Below, piece after piece: positions 31,556-39,195 of a DNA stretch of 64,000 bases (the first letter of the stretch is position 1; each line of letters starts with the position of its first letter). Source of the DNA: Streptomyces sp. SirexAA-E (GTDB taxonomy: Bacteria > Actinomycetota > Actinomycetes > Streptomycetales > Streptomycetaceae); the NCBI RefSeq assembly GCF_000177195.2, contig NC_015953.1, positions 4,588,001-4,652,000 on the forward strand, in the 5' to 3' direction. A model generated the notes under the pieces. That model did no database searches, had not been told where the DNA came from, and saw only the letters and a program-made list of their open reading frames with translations. Both the position numbers and the translations under genes were made by a program.

Positions 31556-32191
31556 ATGACGAGCCCCACGCCCCCCGCCGAGCCCTCCTACGCCGACCGG
31601 ACCTACCGCTCCGGAGGCGGGCTGGTCACCGGCGCGCTGCTGATCCTGCTGGTCGGCTGGGTCGGCGTGGACGCGGCGGTCCGCGGCGAGGGATGGGTCC
31701 CCTGGATGGCACTGGCCGCACTGCTGACCGTGATCCCGCTGATCGTCGCCTTCACGCTGCGACCCGCGGTGTACGCCAACGAGGAGCGCATCCGCGTCCG
31801 CAACCCGTTCCGGACCATCGAGCTGCCCTGGACCGACGTCGCCGACGTCCGCGCCTCGTACACCAGCGAGCTGTTCGCCCAGGACGGCACGAAGTACCAG
31901 CTGTGGGCGGTCCCGGTGTCGCTGCGCGAGCGCAAGAAGGCCGCCAGGAAGGCGAGCAGGGCATCGCTGGACGACCCGTTCGGCCGGACCTCCGTGCACG
32001 CCGACATCCGCGACACGCAGGCCCGCGTGGCGGCCGCCGACCGGACGGTGAACGAGCTGCGCGAACTGAAGGAGCGCGGGGCGGACCCCGGGCAGCGCGC
32101 GACCAGTGCCTCGGTGCGCTGGTCGTACGAGGTGCTCGCGCCGGTCGGTGTCGGCGTGGTGCTGCTCGTGGTGCTGCTGGCGATCGGCTGA
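31556..32191 (+). CDS. PH-domain membrane protein
   Basis: 211 residues. Two N-terminal helices (GLVTGALLILLVGWVGV and MALAALLTVIPLIVAF) are followed by a bacterial PH (bPH2/DUF-type) domain with RPAVYANEERIRVRNPFRTIELPWTDVADVRA. A charged helical linker rich in Arg/Lys and a C-terminal helix (VGVGVVLLVVLLAIG) complete it. Actinobacterial homologues are common but uncharacterised. Divergent from deoC; the deoC operator lies about 90 bp before its start, so coregulation is possible but unproven. Confidence 0.8.
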   Translation: MTSPTPPAEPSYADRTYRSGGGLVTGALLILLVGWVGVDAAVRGEGWVPWMALAALLTVIPLIVAFTLRPAVYANEERIRVRNPFRTIELPWTDVADVRASYTSELFAQDGTKYQLWAVPVSLRERKKAARKASRASLDDPFGRTSVHADIRDTQARVAAADRTVNELRELKERGADPGQRATSASVRWSYEVLAPVGVGVVLLVVLLAIG

Positions 32192-32270
32192 ACGGCCGGG
32201 CCCGTACGGGGAGTACGGACCGGCCCCGAGGCGGGCGGCCGGGGCTGTCCGCGGCGGAGGAAGGGTGCCT

Positions 32271-32298
32271 CACGCCCACCGCGGAGGTGGTGGGCGTG
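32271..32298. terminator. Bidirectional terminator
   Basis: 10-bp stem CACGCCCACC/GGTGGGCGTG with an 8-nt loop between the converging PH-domain and phosphosugar mutase genes. Confidence 0.78.
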
Positions 32299-32309
32299 AA
32301 GCGGGCCCG

Positions 32310-33950
32310 TCAGATGCCCGCGGCTGCCGCGAGGTCGCGCTTGATGCCGGTCAGGAGTTCCGCGGCCCGTGCCCTGGCCGCCGGGAGCCCGTCCCTGCCG
32401 GAGACCGGGACCACGACCTCCAGATAGCACTTGAGCTTCGGCTCGGTGCCGCTCGGGCGGACGATCACCCGTGCCCCGGTCAGCTGGTAGCGCAGGCCGT
32501 CGGTGGGCGGCAGCCGGTCCGTGCCGCGGGCCAGGTCCTCGGCCGAGGTGACGGGCAGGCCCGCCAGGGCGGCCGGGGGGTTCTCCCGCAGCCGGCGCAT
32601 GGCGTCCGCGATGACCGTCAGGTCCTCGACGCGCACCGACAGCTGGTCGGTCGCGTGCAGCCCGTGGTCCAGGGCGAGGTCGTCCAGCAGGTCGAGCAGG
32701 GTGCGGCCCCGCTCCTTCAGCACGGAGGCCAGCTCGGCGACCAGCAGGGCCGCGGTGATGCCGTCCTTGTCGCGTACGCCCTCCGGGTCGACGCAGTAGC
32801 CCAGCGCCTCCTCGTAGCCGTACCGCAGACCGTCCACCCGGGCGATCCACTTGAAGCCCGTCAGCGTCTCCTCGTAACCCAGGCCCGCCTTCTCGGCGAT
32901 CCGGCCGAGGAGGGACGAGGACACGATCGACTCGGCCAGCACCCCGGAGACGCCCCGGTCCACCAGGTGGGCGGCGAGCAGCGCGCCGACCTCGTCACCG
33001 CGCAGCATCCGCCAGCCGCCCTCGGCCGACGGGTCGGGGACGGCGACGGCACAGCGGTCGGCGTCCGGGTCGTTGGCGATGATCAGGTCCGGTTCCGCCC
33101 GGCGCGCGGTCGCGAAGGCGAGGTCCATCGCGCCCGGCTCCTCCGGGTTGGGGAACGCCACGGTCGGGAACGCCGGGTCCGGGTCGGCCTGCTCGGCGAC
33201 GAGCACCGGCTCGGGGAAACCGGCCCGGGCGAAGGCGGCCGTGAGGACGGAGGTGCCGACGCCGTGCATCGCCGTGTAGACGGTCCGCGCGGTGCGGGGC
33301 GACCCGGCGGCGAGGACGGCGTCGGTACGGGCGAGGTAGGCGTCCAGGACCTCGTCGCCGAGGACCTCCCAGCCGTTCTCCGGGCGCGGTACGCCGTCGA
33401 GCGGGCCGACCGCGTCGATGGCGGCGGCGATCTCCGCGTCGGCCGGGGGCACGATCTGCGAGCCGTCGCCCAGGTAGACCTTGTAGCCGTTGTCGCGCGG
33501 CGGATTGTGGCTGGCGGTGACCTCGACGCCCGCCACGGCCCCCAGGTGCCGTATGGCGTACGCGAGGACCGGGGTGGGCAGCGGGCGGGGGAGCACGGCG
33601 GCGCGCAGACCGGCACCGGTCATCACGGCCGCGGTGTCGCGGGCGAAGTCGGCGGACTTGTACCGGGCGTCGTAGCCGATGACGACCAGACCGCCCCCGT
33701 CGCCGTTCGCCTTCAGGTACGCGGCGAGGCCGGCGGCGGCCCGGATGACGACGGAACGGTTCATCCGCATCGGGCCCGCGCCGATCTCGCCCCGCAGCCC
33801 GGCCGTGCCGAACTGGAGGGTGCCGGCGAAACGTTCGGCGAGGGCGTCGTGGTCCTCGGCGTCGAGGAGGGCCTCGAGCTCCTCGCGGGTCTCCGGGTCC
33901 GGGTCCTCGGCCAGCCAGGTCCTGGCCCGGGCGATGAGGTCCTGCTGCAC
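32310..33950 (-). CDS. Phospho-sugar mutase (phosphomannomutase/phosphopentomutase-type)
   Basis: 546 residues of the alpha-D-phosphohexomutase superfamily. The active serine loop is VTASHNPPRDNGYKVY, the metal loop NDPDADRC, the sugar-recognition loop GFKWIARVDG ... YGYEEALGYCVDPEGVRDKDG, and the phosphate loop RPSGTEPKLK. In this family the GYEEALGY type isomerises hexose or pentose phosphates. Its place next to PNP suggests conversion of ribose-1-phosphate/deoxyribose-1-phosphate to the 5-phosphates (PGM2-like phosphopentomutase activity), which would close the pathway to DeoC. GTG 33950 matches the family N-terminus; the 5' extension of the frame is low-complexity. Confidence 0.88.
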   Translation of the reverse strand: MQQDLIARARTWLAEDPDPETREELEALLDAEDHDALAERFAGTLQFGTAGLRGEIGAGPMRMNRSVVIRAAAGLAAYLKANGDGGGLVVIGYDARYKSADFARDTAAVMTGAGLRAAVLPRPLPTPVLAYAIRHLGAVAGVEVTASHNPPRDNGYKVYLGDGSQIVPPADAEIAAAIDAVGPLDGVPRPENGWEVLGDEVLDAYLARTDAVLAAGSPRTARTVYTAMHGVGTSVLTAAFARAGFPEPVLVAEQADPDPAFPTVAFPNPEEPGAMDLAFATARRAEPDLIIANDPDADRCAVAVPDPSAEGGWRMLRGDEVGALLAAHLVDRGVSGVLAESIVSSSLLGRIAEKAGLGYEETLTGFKWIARVDGLRYGYEEALGYCVDPEGVRDKDGITAALLVAELASVLKERGRTLLDLLDDLALDHGLHATDQLSVRVEDLTVIADAMRRLRENPPAALAGLPVTSAEDLARGTDRLPPTDGLRYQLTGARVIVRPSGTEPKLKCYLEVVVPVSGRDGLPAARARAAELLTGIKRDLAAAAGI

Positions 33951-34094
33951 GGGGTCCGCCTCTCGGGGGTGCGGGTGGGTGGGTGCGGGGATGTGGTGCG
34001 GTGGTGGGGCGGGGCAGGGGTGGGCGCTGCGCGGGCTTGTCCCCTTCCCGTCCCTTCCCGAAACCGGAGGCTCGGCTCCCGGGCCCCCGGGCCC

Positions 34095-34116
34095 TCCGGC
34101 GTTTTCAAGCGCCGGA
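34095..34116. repeat. Short Streptomyces-type intergenic palindrome
   Basis: TCCGGCG-N8-CGCCGGA with loop ttttcaag, followed by GACGAGC. Similar TCCGGCG...CGCCGGA segments recur in Streptomyces intergenic regions as dispersed repeats. It lies in the 318-bp gap between the mutase and PNP genes, which otherwise shows no gene. Confidence 0.45.
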
Positions 34117-34268
34117 CGAGCTGATCTTCGGGGCTCCACCCCGGGCCCCGCTCCTCGAACACCGGAGGGGCAGGAGGGGGCCGGAAAGGCTGGAGGCGGC
34201 CGGACGGGTCAGGTCCGGTCGGGGCCCGGTGGGGCCGGGCGCCAGGAGGGGCGGGCGCCCGCCGCAGG

Positions 34269-35093
34269 TCAGATCCGGTCCAGGACCTGGGCCAGCAGCG
34301 CGCCCATCCGGGTCGCCGACTCCAGGCCGGCCCGCAGGACCTCCTCGTGGTTGAGGGGTTCGCCGCTCAGGCCGGCGGCCAGGTTGGTGACCAGGGAGAT
34401 CCCCAGCACCTCGGCGCCCGCCTCACGGGCCGCGATGGCCTCCAGCACGGTGGACATGCCGACCAGGTCGCCGCCCAGGACGCGGACCATGTTGATCTCG
34501 GCCGGGGTCTCGTAGTGCGGCCCGGGGAACTGCACGTAGACGCCCTCTTCGAGCGTCGGGTCGATCTCCTGGCACAGGGCCCGCAGCCGCGGCGAGTACA
34601 GGTCGGTCAGATCGACGAAGTTGGCGCCGACGATCGGGGACGCCGCCGTGAGGTTGATGTGGTCGTTGATCAGCACCGGCTGCCCGGGGCGCATGCCCTC
34701 GCGGAGACCGCCGCAGCCGTTCGTCAGGACGACGGTCCGGCAGCCCGCGGCGACCGCCGTACGGACACCGTGGGCGACGGCGGCGACGCCCCGGCCCTCG
34801 TAGTAGTGCGTGCGGCCGAGGAAGACGAGCGCGCGCTTCCCACCGATCAGGTAGGAGCGGATCTTCCCGCCGTGCCCCTCCACCGCGGGAGCGGGGAACC
34901 CGGGGAGCGCGGTCACCGGGAACTCGGCCTCCGGCGTGCCGAGCGCATCGCCGGCGGGGGCCCAGCCGGAGCCCATCACGAGGGCGACGTCATGGGTCTC
35001 GGCGCCGGTCAGCTCGCGCAGGCGGGCGGCGGCGTCGGCGGCGGCCGCGTGCGGGTCGCCCTGGATGTGGTCCGGAATAACAGATGCGTTCAC
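34269..35093 (-). CDS. Purine-nucleoside phosphorylase (trimeric class)
   Basis: 274 residues. It phosphorolyses inosine/guanosine and deoxy forms to base plus (deoxy)ribose-1-phosphate. Family II (trimeric PNP/MTAP) motifs are complete: VMGSGW phosphate loop, VEGHGGK, LGRTHYYEGRG, LTNGCGGLREGM, FPGPHYETPAEI, the MSTVLEAIAARE helix and LVTNLAAG. GTG 35093 lies about 8 nt downstream of the minus-strand -10-like TACCCT (35101-35106), suggesting a leaderless mRNA. The salvage operator lies 25 bp upstream. Downstream is the phosphosugar mutase that would handle its product. Confidence 0.93.
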   Translation of the reverse strand: MNASVIPDHIQGDPHAAAADAAARLRELTGAETHDVALVMGSGWAPAGDALGTPEAEFPVTALPGFPAPAVEGHGGKIRSYLIGGKRALVFLGRTHYYEGRGVAAVAHGVRTAVAAGCRTVVLTNGCGGLREGMRPGQPVLINDHINLTAASPIVGANFVDLTDLYSPRLRALCQEIDPTLEEGVYVQFPGPHYETPAEINMVRVLGGDLVGMSTVLEAIAAREAGAEVLGISLVTNLAAGLSGEPLNHEEVLRAGLESATRMGALLAQVLDRI

Positions 35094-35117
35094 GCGGATG
35101 AGGGTAACCGCTGATTC

Positions 35118-35131
35118 CCTACGCGCGTAGA
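35118..35131. promoter_or_regulatory. Salvage operator site 6 (PNP promoter)
   Basis: CCTACGCGCGTAGA, one mismatch to the consensus. It lies 11 bp from the -10-like TACCCT (minus strand) of the PNP gene, inside the promoter spacer. Confidence 0.8.
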
Positions 35132-35207
35132 TGTGCGGGTCCAGAGCCTGGCCGGACCTGTTCGTGCTTTCGTACAGAAGCCGTGTGCCGGGTGGCTTCC
35201 GGGCGGG

Positions 35208-35645
35208 TCAGCAGGGGCGCTTGCGCAGGCTCATCACATAGTCGTGCGGGGCGCCCGCCGACTCGGCGGCGTCCGCCACCTCGCCCAGGTAGCGGGCGGA
35301 GGGCAGGCCGCCCTCGTAGCCGTTCAGCACGTACATCCAGGCCGGCTCCTCGCCGTCCAGGGTGTGCACGCGCACCCGCATACGGCGGTAGATGTCGAGG
35401 CCGACGCCTTCCCAGCGGTCCATGGAGTCCTCGTCCATCGGTGCCAGGTCGTACAGCGCGACGAAGACCTGGGAGCGGGGCGCCTCCACGACCGTGGCCA
35501 GGGCGCCCTCCCAGCCCATCTGCTCGCCGCCGAACGTCAGCCGCCAGCCGTTCAGCCAGCCGGTGCCGCGCAGCGGTGAATGCGGGGCGCGGCGCGTCAT
35601 CAGCCGCGCGTCGAGGTTGCCGGCGTACGCGGCGTAGAGCGACAT
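35208..35645 (-). CDS. Gamma-glutamylcyclotransferase-like protein
   Basis: 145 residues of the GGCT/BtrG fold. The signature N-terminus YAAYAGNLDARLM provides the YGSN-like substrate loop, and the expected Glu follows in ...ALYDLAPMDEDSMDRWEGVG. Conserved strands include VFVALYDL and ARYLGEVADAA. Family members cyclise gamma-glutamyl amines/peptides to 5-oxoproline. A specific substrate cannot be assigned. Start ATG 35645; the longer open frame overlaps the divergent flavoprotein and is rejected. About 250 bp separate it from the next gene, and I see no clear element there. Confidence 0.82.
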   Translation of the reverse strand: MSLYAAYAGNLDARLMTRRAPHSPLRGTGWLNGWRLTFGGEQMGWEGALATVVEAPRSQVFVALYDLAPMDEDSMDRWEGVGLDIYRRMRVRVHTLDGEEPAWMYVLNGYEGGLPSARYLGEVADAAESAGAPHDYVMSLRKRPC

Positions 35646-35895
35646 GGGGTCGAGGGTACGGGAGGTGACGGGAAACATGCCGGTTCCGCCGGTCGGCGTC
35701 ACGGGCCCGAGGGCCGTGCCGGGGCGGAACGAGGGGGCGGGACCGGGCGCGTTCCCGGATGGAGGGCCCCGGGGCGAGGCGGATCGGCGGGTGCGGGACA
35801 ATGAACTACGTACTGCATTCCCCGGGGCGATCCCCCGGACCCCCGGCCGGGGCGGCAGACGGCCGTGGGATGACACCACGCGAGGCGGACTTCTT

Positions 35896-37335
35896 GTGAC
35901 CCGGATCGTGATCATCGGCGGCGGCCCCGGCGGCTACGAGGCGGCACTGGTGGGCGCCCAGCTCGGCGCGGAGGTGACCGTCGTCGACTGCGACGGCCTC
36001 GGCGGAGCTTCGGTACTCACCGACTGCGTGCCCTCGAAGACCCTGATCGCGACGGCCGAGGTGATGACCACCTTCGACTCCTCCTACGAGGAGCTGGGCA
36101 TCATCGTCGCCGACGACACGCCGCACGTCGAGCAGGCGGCGCGCGTGGTCGGGGTCGACCTCGGCAAGGTGAACCGCAGGGTCAAGCGCCTGGCGCTCGC
36201 CCAGTCCCACGACATCACCGCCTCCGTGACGCGCGCCGGGGCCCGGGTCATGCGGGGCCGCGGCCGGCTCGAAGGGCTCCAGGCCGCCGACGGCTCGCGC
36301 CAGGTCGTGGTGACCGCCGCCGACGGGACGGAGGAGCGGCTCACCGCCGACGCCGTCCTGATCGCGACCGGCGGCCACCCCCGGGAGATCCCGGACGCCC
36401 AGCCGGACGGCGAGCGCATCCTGAACTGGACGCAGGTCTACGACCTCGACGAGCTCCCCGAGGAGCTCATCGTGGTCGGCTCCGGTGTGACCGGCGCTGA
36501 GTTCGCCGGCGCCTACCAGGCGCTCGGCTCCCGGGTGACCCTCGTCTCCTCCCGGGACCGGGTACTGCCCGGCGAGGACCCGGACGCCGCGGCCGTCCTG
36601 GAGGACGTCTTCCGGCGCCGCGGCATGAACGTCATGGCCCGCTCCCGTGCCCAGGCCGCGAAGCGCGTCGGCGACCGCGTCGAGGTCACGCTGGCCGACG
36701 GCCGGGTCATCTCCGGCACGCACTGCCTGATGGCGGTCGGCGCGATCCCCAACACGGCGGGCATGGGGCTGGAGGAGGCCGGGGTCCAGCTCAAGGACTC
36801 CGGGCACATCCGCACCGACCGGGTCTCGCGCACCAGCGCCCCCGGCGTCTACGCGGCCGGCGACGTCACCGGGGTCTTCGCCCTGGCCTCGGTCGCGGCG
36901 ATGCAGGGCCGTATCGCGATGTACCACTTCCTCGGCGACGCGGTGACCCCGCTCAACCTCAAGACGGTCTCCGCCAACGTCTTCACCGACCCGGAGATCG
37001 CCACGGTCGGCTACAGCCAGGCCGACGTCGATTCCGGCAAGATCGACGCCCGCGTCGTGAAGCTGCCGCTGCTGCGCAACCCGCGCGCCAAGATGCAGGG
37101 CATCCGGGACGGCTTCGTCAAGATCCTCTGCCGTCCGGGCACCGAGATCGTCGTCGGCGGATGCGTGGTCGCGCCACGGGCCAGTGAGCTGATCCACCCG
37201 ATCTCGATCGCGGTCGACAACAACCTGACGGTGGAGCAGATCGCGAACGCCTTCACCGTGTACCCGTCCCTGTCGGGGTCGATCGCGGAAGTGGCCCGGC
37301 AGTTGCACACCCGTAAGGGTGTCGGCGAGGCGTAG
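35896..37335 (+). CDS. lpdA: LpdA-type NAD(P)H-quinone dehydrogenase (flavoprotein disulfide reductase family)
   Basis: 479 residues. The FAD-binding motif IVIIGGGPGGYEAAL is at the N-terminus, the NAD(P) motif is VVGSGVTGAEFAGAY (about 195), the second FAD motif is GVYAAGDVTG, and a C-terminal interface domain is present. The redox loop reads GGASVLTDCVPSKT: the first Cys of the usual CxxxxC pair is Ser, so disulfide chemistry is lost. The same loss is known in M. tuberculosis LpdA, which reduces quinones instead. GTG 35896 follows directly on a non-conserved 5' stretch. Likely cytoplasmic redox or detoxification role. Confidence 0.88.
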   Translation: MTRIVIIGGGPGGYEAALVGAQLGAEVTVVDCDGLGGASVLTDCVPSKTLIATAEVMTTFDSSYEELGIIVADDTPHVEQAARVVGVDLGKVNRRVKRLALAQSHDITASVTRAGARVMRGRGRLEGLQAADGSRQVVVTAADGTEERLTADAVLIATGGHPREIPDAQPDGERILNWTQVYDLDELPEELIVVGSGVTGAEFAGAYQALGSRVTLVSSRDRVLPGEDPDAAAVLEDVFRRRGMNVMARSRAQAAKRVGDRVEVTLADGRVISGTHCLMAVGAIPNTAGMGLEEAGVQLKDSGHIRTDRVSRTSAPGVYAAGDVTGVFALASVAAMQGRIAMYHFLGDAVTPLNLKTVSANVFTDPEIATVGYSQADVDSGKIDARVVKLPLLRNPRAKMQGIRDGFVKILCRPGTEIVVGGCVVAPRASELIHPISIAVDNNLTVEQIANAFTVYPSLSGSIAEVARQLHTRKGVGEA

Positions 37336-37372
37336 GCCAAGGCCGTCCGGCCGCTCCTGGACGATGCCTGAA

Positions 37373-37415
37373 ACACAGCGGGGCCCCCTATATCACTAGG
37401 GGGCCCCGTCTGTGT
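37373..37415 (+). terminator. Strong terminator after lpdA
   Basis: 12-bp stem CGGGGCCCCCTA/TAGGGGGCCCCG around loop tatcac. Extended by ACACAG/CTGTGT outside one bulged T. One of the best hairpins of the window. Confidence 0.92.
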
Positions 37416-37479
37416 ACAACTTCTGTTATTCGGCGCAAACTGCTGAAAAGCTACCTACGGCCAGGTTACTGTCAGTTCC

Positions 37480-38442
37480 GTGTTCGCTGCAGAACGTCGT
37501 CAGTTGATCCTCGAAATGGTGCGTGCCAACGGGGCGGTATCGCTCCGTGAGCTCGCCCGCGTCGTCCAGACCTCCGAAGTGACCGTACGGCGGGACGTGC
37601 GGGCACTGGAGGCAGAAGGACTCCTCGACCGCCGGCACGGCGGTGCGGTCTTGCCGGGCGGTTTTACGCGGGAGTCCGGCTTTCCGCAGAAATCCCATCT
37701 CTCCACCGCGGAGAAGACGGCCATCGCCGACCTGGCCGCCGGACTGGTCGGTGAGGGCGAGGCCATCGTGGTCGGCGCCGGTACGACCACGCAGGAGCTG
37801 GCCCGCCGGCTCGCGCGTGTCCCCGGCCTGACCGTGGTCACCAACTCGCTGCTGGTCGCCCAGGCGTTGGCCCATGCCAACCGGGTGGAAGTGGTGATGA
37901 CCGGCGGCACCCTGCGCGGGAGCAACTACGCGCTCGTGGGCAGTGGGGCCGAGCAGTCCCTCCAGGGGCTGCGGGTCTCCAGGGCGTTCCTCTCCGGGAG
38001 CGGGCTGACCGCCGAACGCGGACTGTCCACGTCCAACATGCTCTCGGCGAGTGTGGACCGGGCACTGGTGCAGGCCGCGGCGGAGGTGGTGGTCCTGGCG
38101 GACCACACCAAGCTCGGCTCCGACACCATGTTCCAGACGGTACCCACGGAGCTGATCACCCGTCTGGTGACGGACGAACCGCCGGCCCACGACGAACGGG
38201 CCGCCACCGAGCTCCAGGCGCTGGCGGACCAGGGCGTCGAGATCACGGTCGCGGGGTCGGAGTCGGAGCACACGGGCGGCGGCGAGGGTCTGAACCAGGG
38301 CCGCAGGCCCCGCCCCGACCTGCCGCTGCCGGGCCAGCGGCGTACACACCCGGGCGGTGGACCGGCCGGGCTCGGCCCGCAGCTGCGGAGCACGGACGGG
38401 CCCGGGGAACGGGCCCGGGTGGCGGACCTCCGGCGACGGTAG
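37480..38442 (+). CDS. DeoR-family transcriptional regulator
   Basis: 320 residues. The DeoR winged HTH covers residues 4-57 (ERRQLILEMVRANGAVSLRELARVV, then SEVTVRRDVRALEAEGLLDRRHGGA). The DeoRC sugar-phosphate sensor domain follows (about 75-235) with IVVGAGTTTQELA, VVTNSLLVAQAL, VMTGGTLRG and VVVLADHTKLG. A roughly 65-residue Gly/Pro/Arg-rich tail is extra compared with the usual 250-260-residue family. GTG 37480 lies 7 nt after TACTGT (37467-37472), so it looks leaderless. As the only DeoR protein near the salvage genes it is a candidate for the salvage operator, but its own promoter lacks that site. Confidence 0.88.
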   Translation: MFAAERRQLILEMVRANGAVSLRELARVVQTSEVTVRRDVRALEAEGLLDRRHGGAVLPGGFTRESGFPQKSHLSTAEKTAIADLAAGLVGEGEAIVVGAGTTTQELARRLARVPGLTVVTNSLLVAQALAHANRVEVVMTGGTLRGSNYALVGSGAEQSLQGLRVSRAFLSGSGLTAERGLSTSNMLSASVDRALVQAAAEVVVLADHTKLGSDTMFQTVPTELITRLVTDEPPAHDERAATELQALADQGVEITVAGSESEHTGGGEGLNQGRRPRPDLPLPGQRRTHPGGGPAGLGPQLRSTDGPGERARVADLRRR

Positions 38443-38477
38443 GCGGGGCCCCGAGCGCACCCGCCGGATCGCGGCGC

Positions 38478-39074
38478 TCAGGGCGCGGCGCGCAGGCCCT
38501 GGAGGGTGAGGCGCAGGAGGCGGGCCGCCAGAGCCGGGTCCGCCGGGGTCTGTTCCGCCGCCAGGGCGATCGCGTTCGTCAGCTGCAACAGGTCGTCGAT
38601 CGAGACGTCCGCCCGCACCGCGCCGCTCGCCTGGGCCCGCTCCAGCAGCCGCGCCCCCGCCTGACGCAACGGCACATGGCACTCGGTCAGGGCCGAAGTC
38701 CGGTCCACCGAGGCCGACATGAGAGCCTGCGCCAGACCGCGGTACTCGCCGGCGTGGCTGACGATCGCGCCCAGCCACTCCACGAGCGCGGTGCACGGCT
38801 GCTCGGACCCGGCCAGTTCCCGGGAGCGGGTCAGCAGCGCCGTCAGCGCCTCTTGGAAGACCGCGTTCATCAGGGCGTGCCGGTTGGGGAAGTGCCGGTA
38901 CAGGGTGCCGATGCCCACGCCCGCCCCCCGGGCGATGTCCTCCAGCGAGGCATCCGTGCCGTGCTCCGCGAACGACGTACGGGCCTCGCCGAGCAGCCGG
39001 TCGTAGTTGCGGCGCGCGTCGGCGCGCATGGGGCGGTCCGGCGCCCGCGTCCCCGCCGTGCTGCTCGTCGCCAT
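38478..39074 (-). CDS. TetR family regulator
   Basis: 198 residues. The HTH covers about residues 22-68 (NYDRLLGEARTSFAEHGTDASLEDIARGAG, then IGTLYRHFPNRHALMNAVFQ). The C-terminal domain is of the SbtR/TetR_C_33-like type (LVEWLGAIVSHAGEYRGLAQALM). GGAGGG lies 9 nt before ATG 39074. It converges with the DeoR gene. No divergent partner and no clear palindrome next to it, so its target is unknown. Confidence 0.86.
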   Translation of the reverse strand: MATSSTAGTRAPDRPMRADARRNYDRLLGEARTSFAEHGTDASLEDIARGAGVGIGTLYRHFPNRHALMNAVFQEALTALLTRSRELAGSEQPCTALVEWLGAIVSHAGEYRGLAQALMSASVDRTSALTECHVPLRQAGARLLERAQASGAVRADVSIDDLLQLTNAIALAAEQTPADPALAARLLRLTLQGLRAAP

Positions 39075-39195
39075 CGCACTGCCCTCCTGGTGTCCGCTCC
39101 GGGTCCAGGATGCCACCGACCGCCCGGCCGCCGTCGGGCACGCGGACGCGTGCGGTCGGGCTGCCGGGCGGCCGGGTGGTCGAGAGCGGGGCTGA

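Noticed and set aside
34140..34268. Small gene between phosphosugar mutase and PNP
   Set aside because: Only low-complexity frames; the sequence looks like typical G-rich Streptomyces intergenic repeats.
37416..37480. Salvage palindrome at the DeoR promoter
   Set aside because: Searched both strands; nothing resembling TCTACGCGCGTAGA is present, so autoregulation through that motif is not supported.
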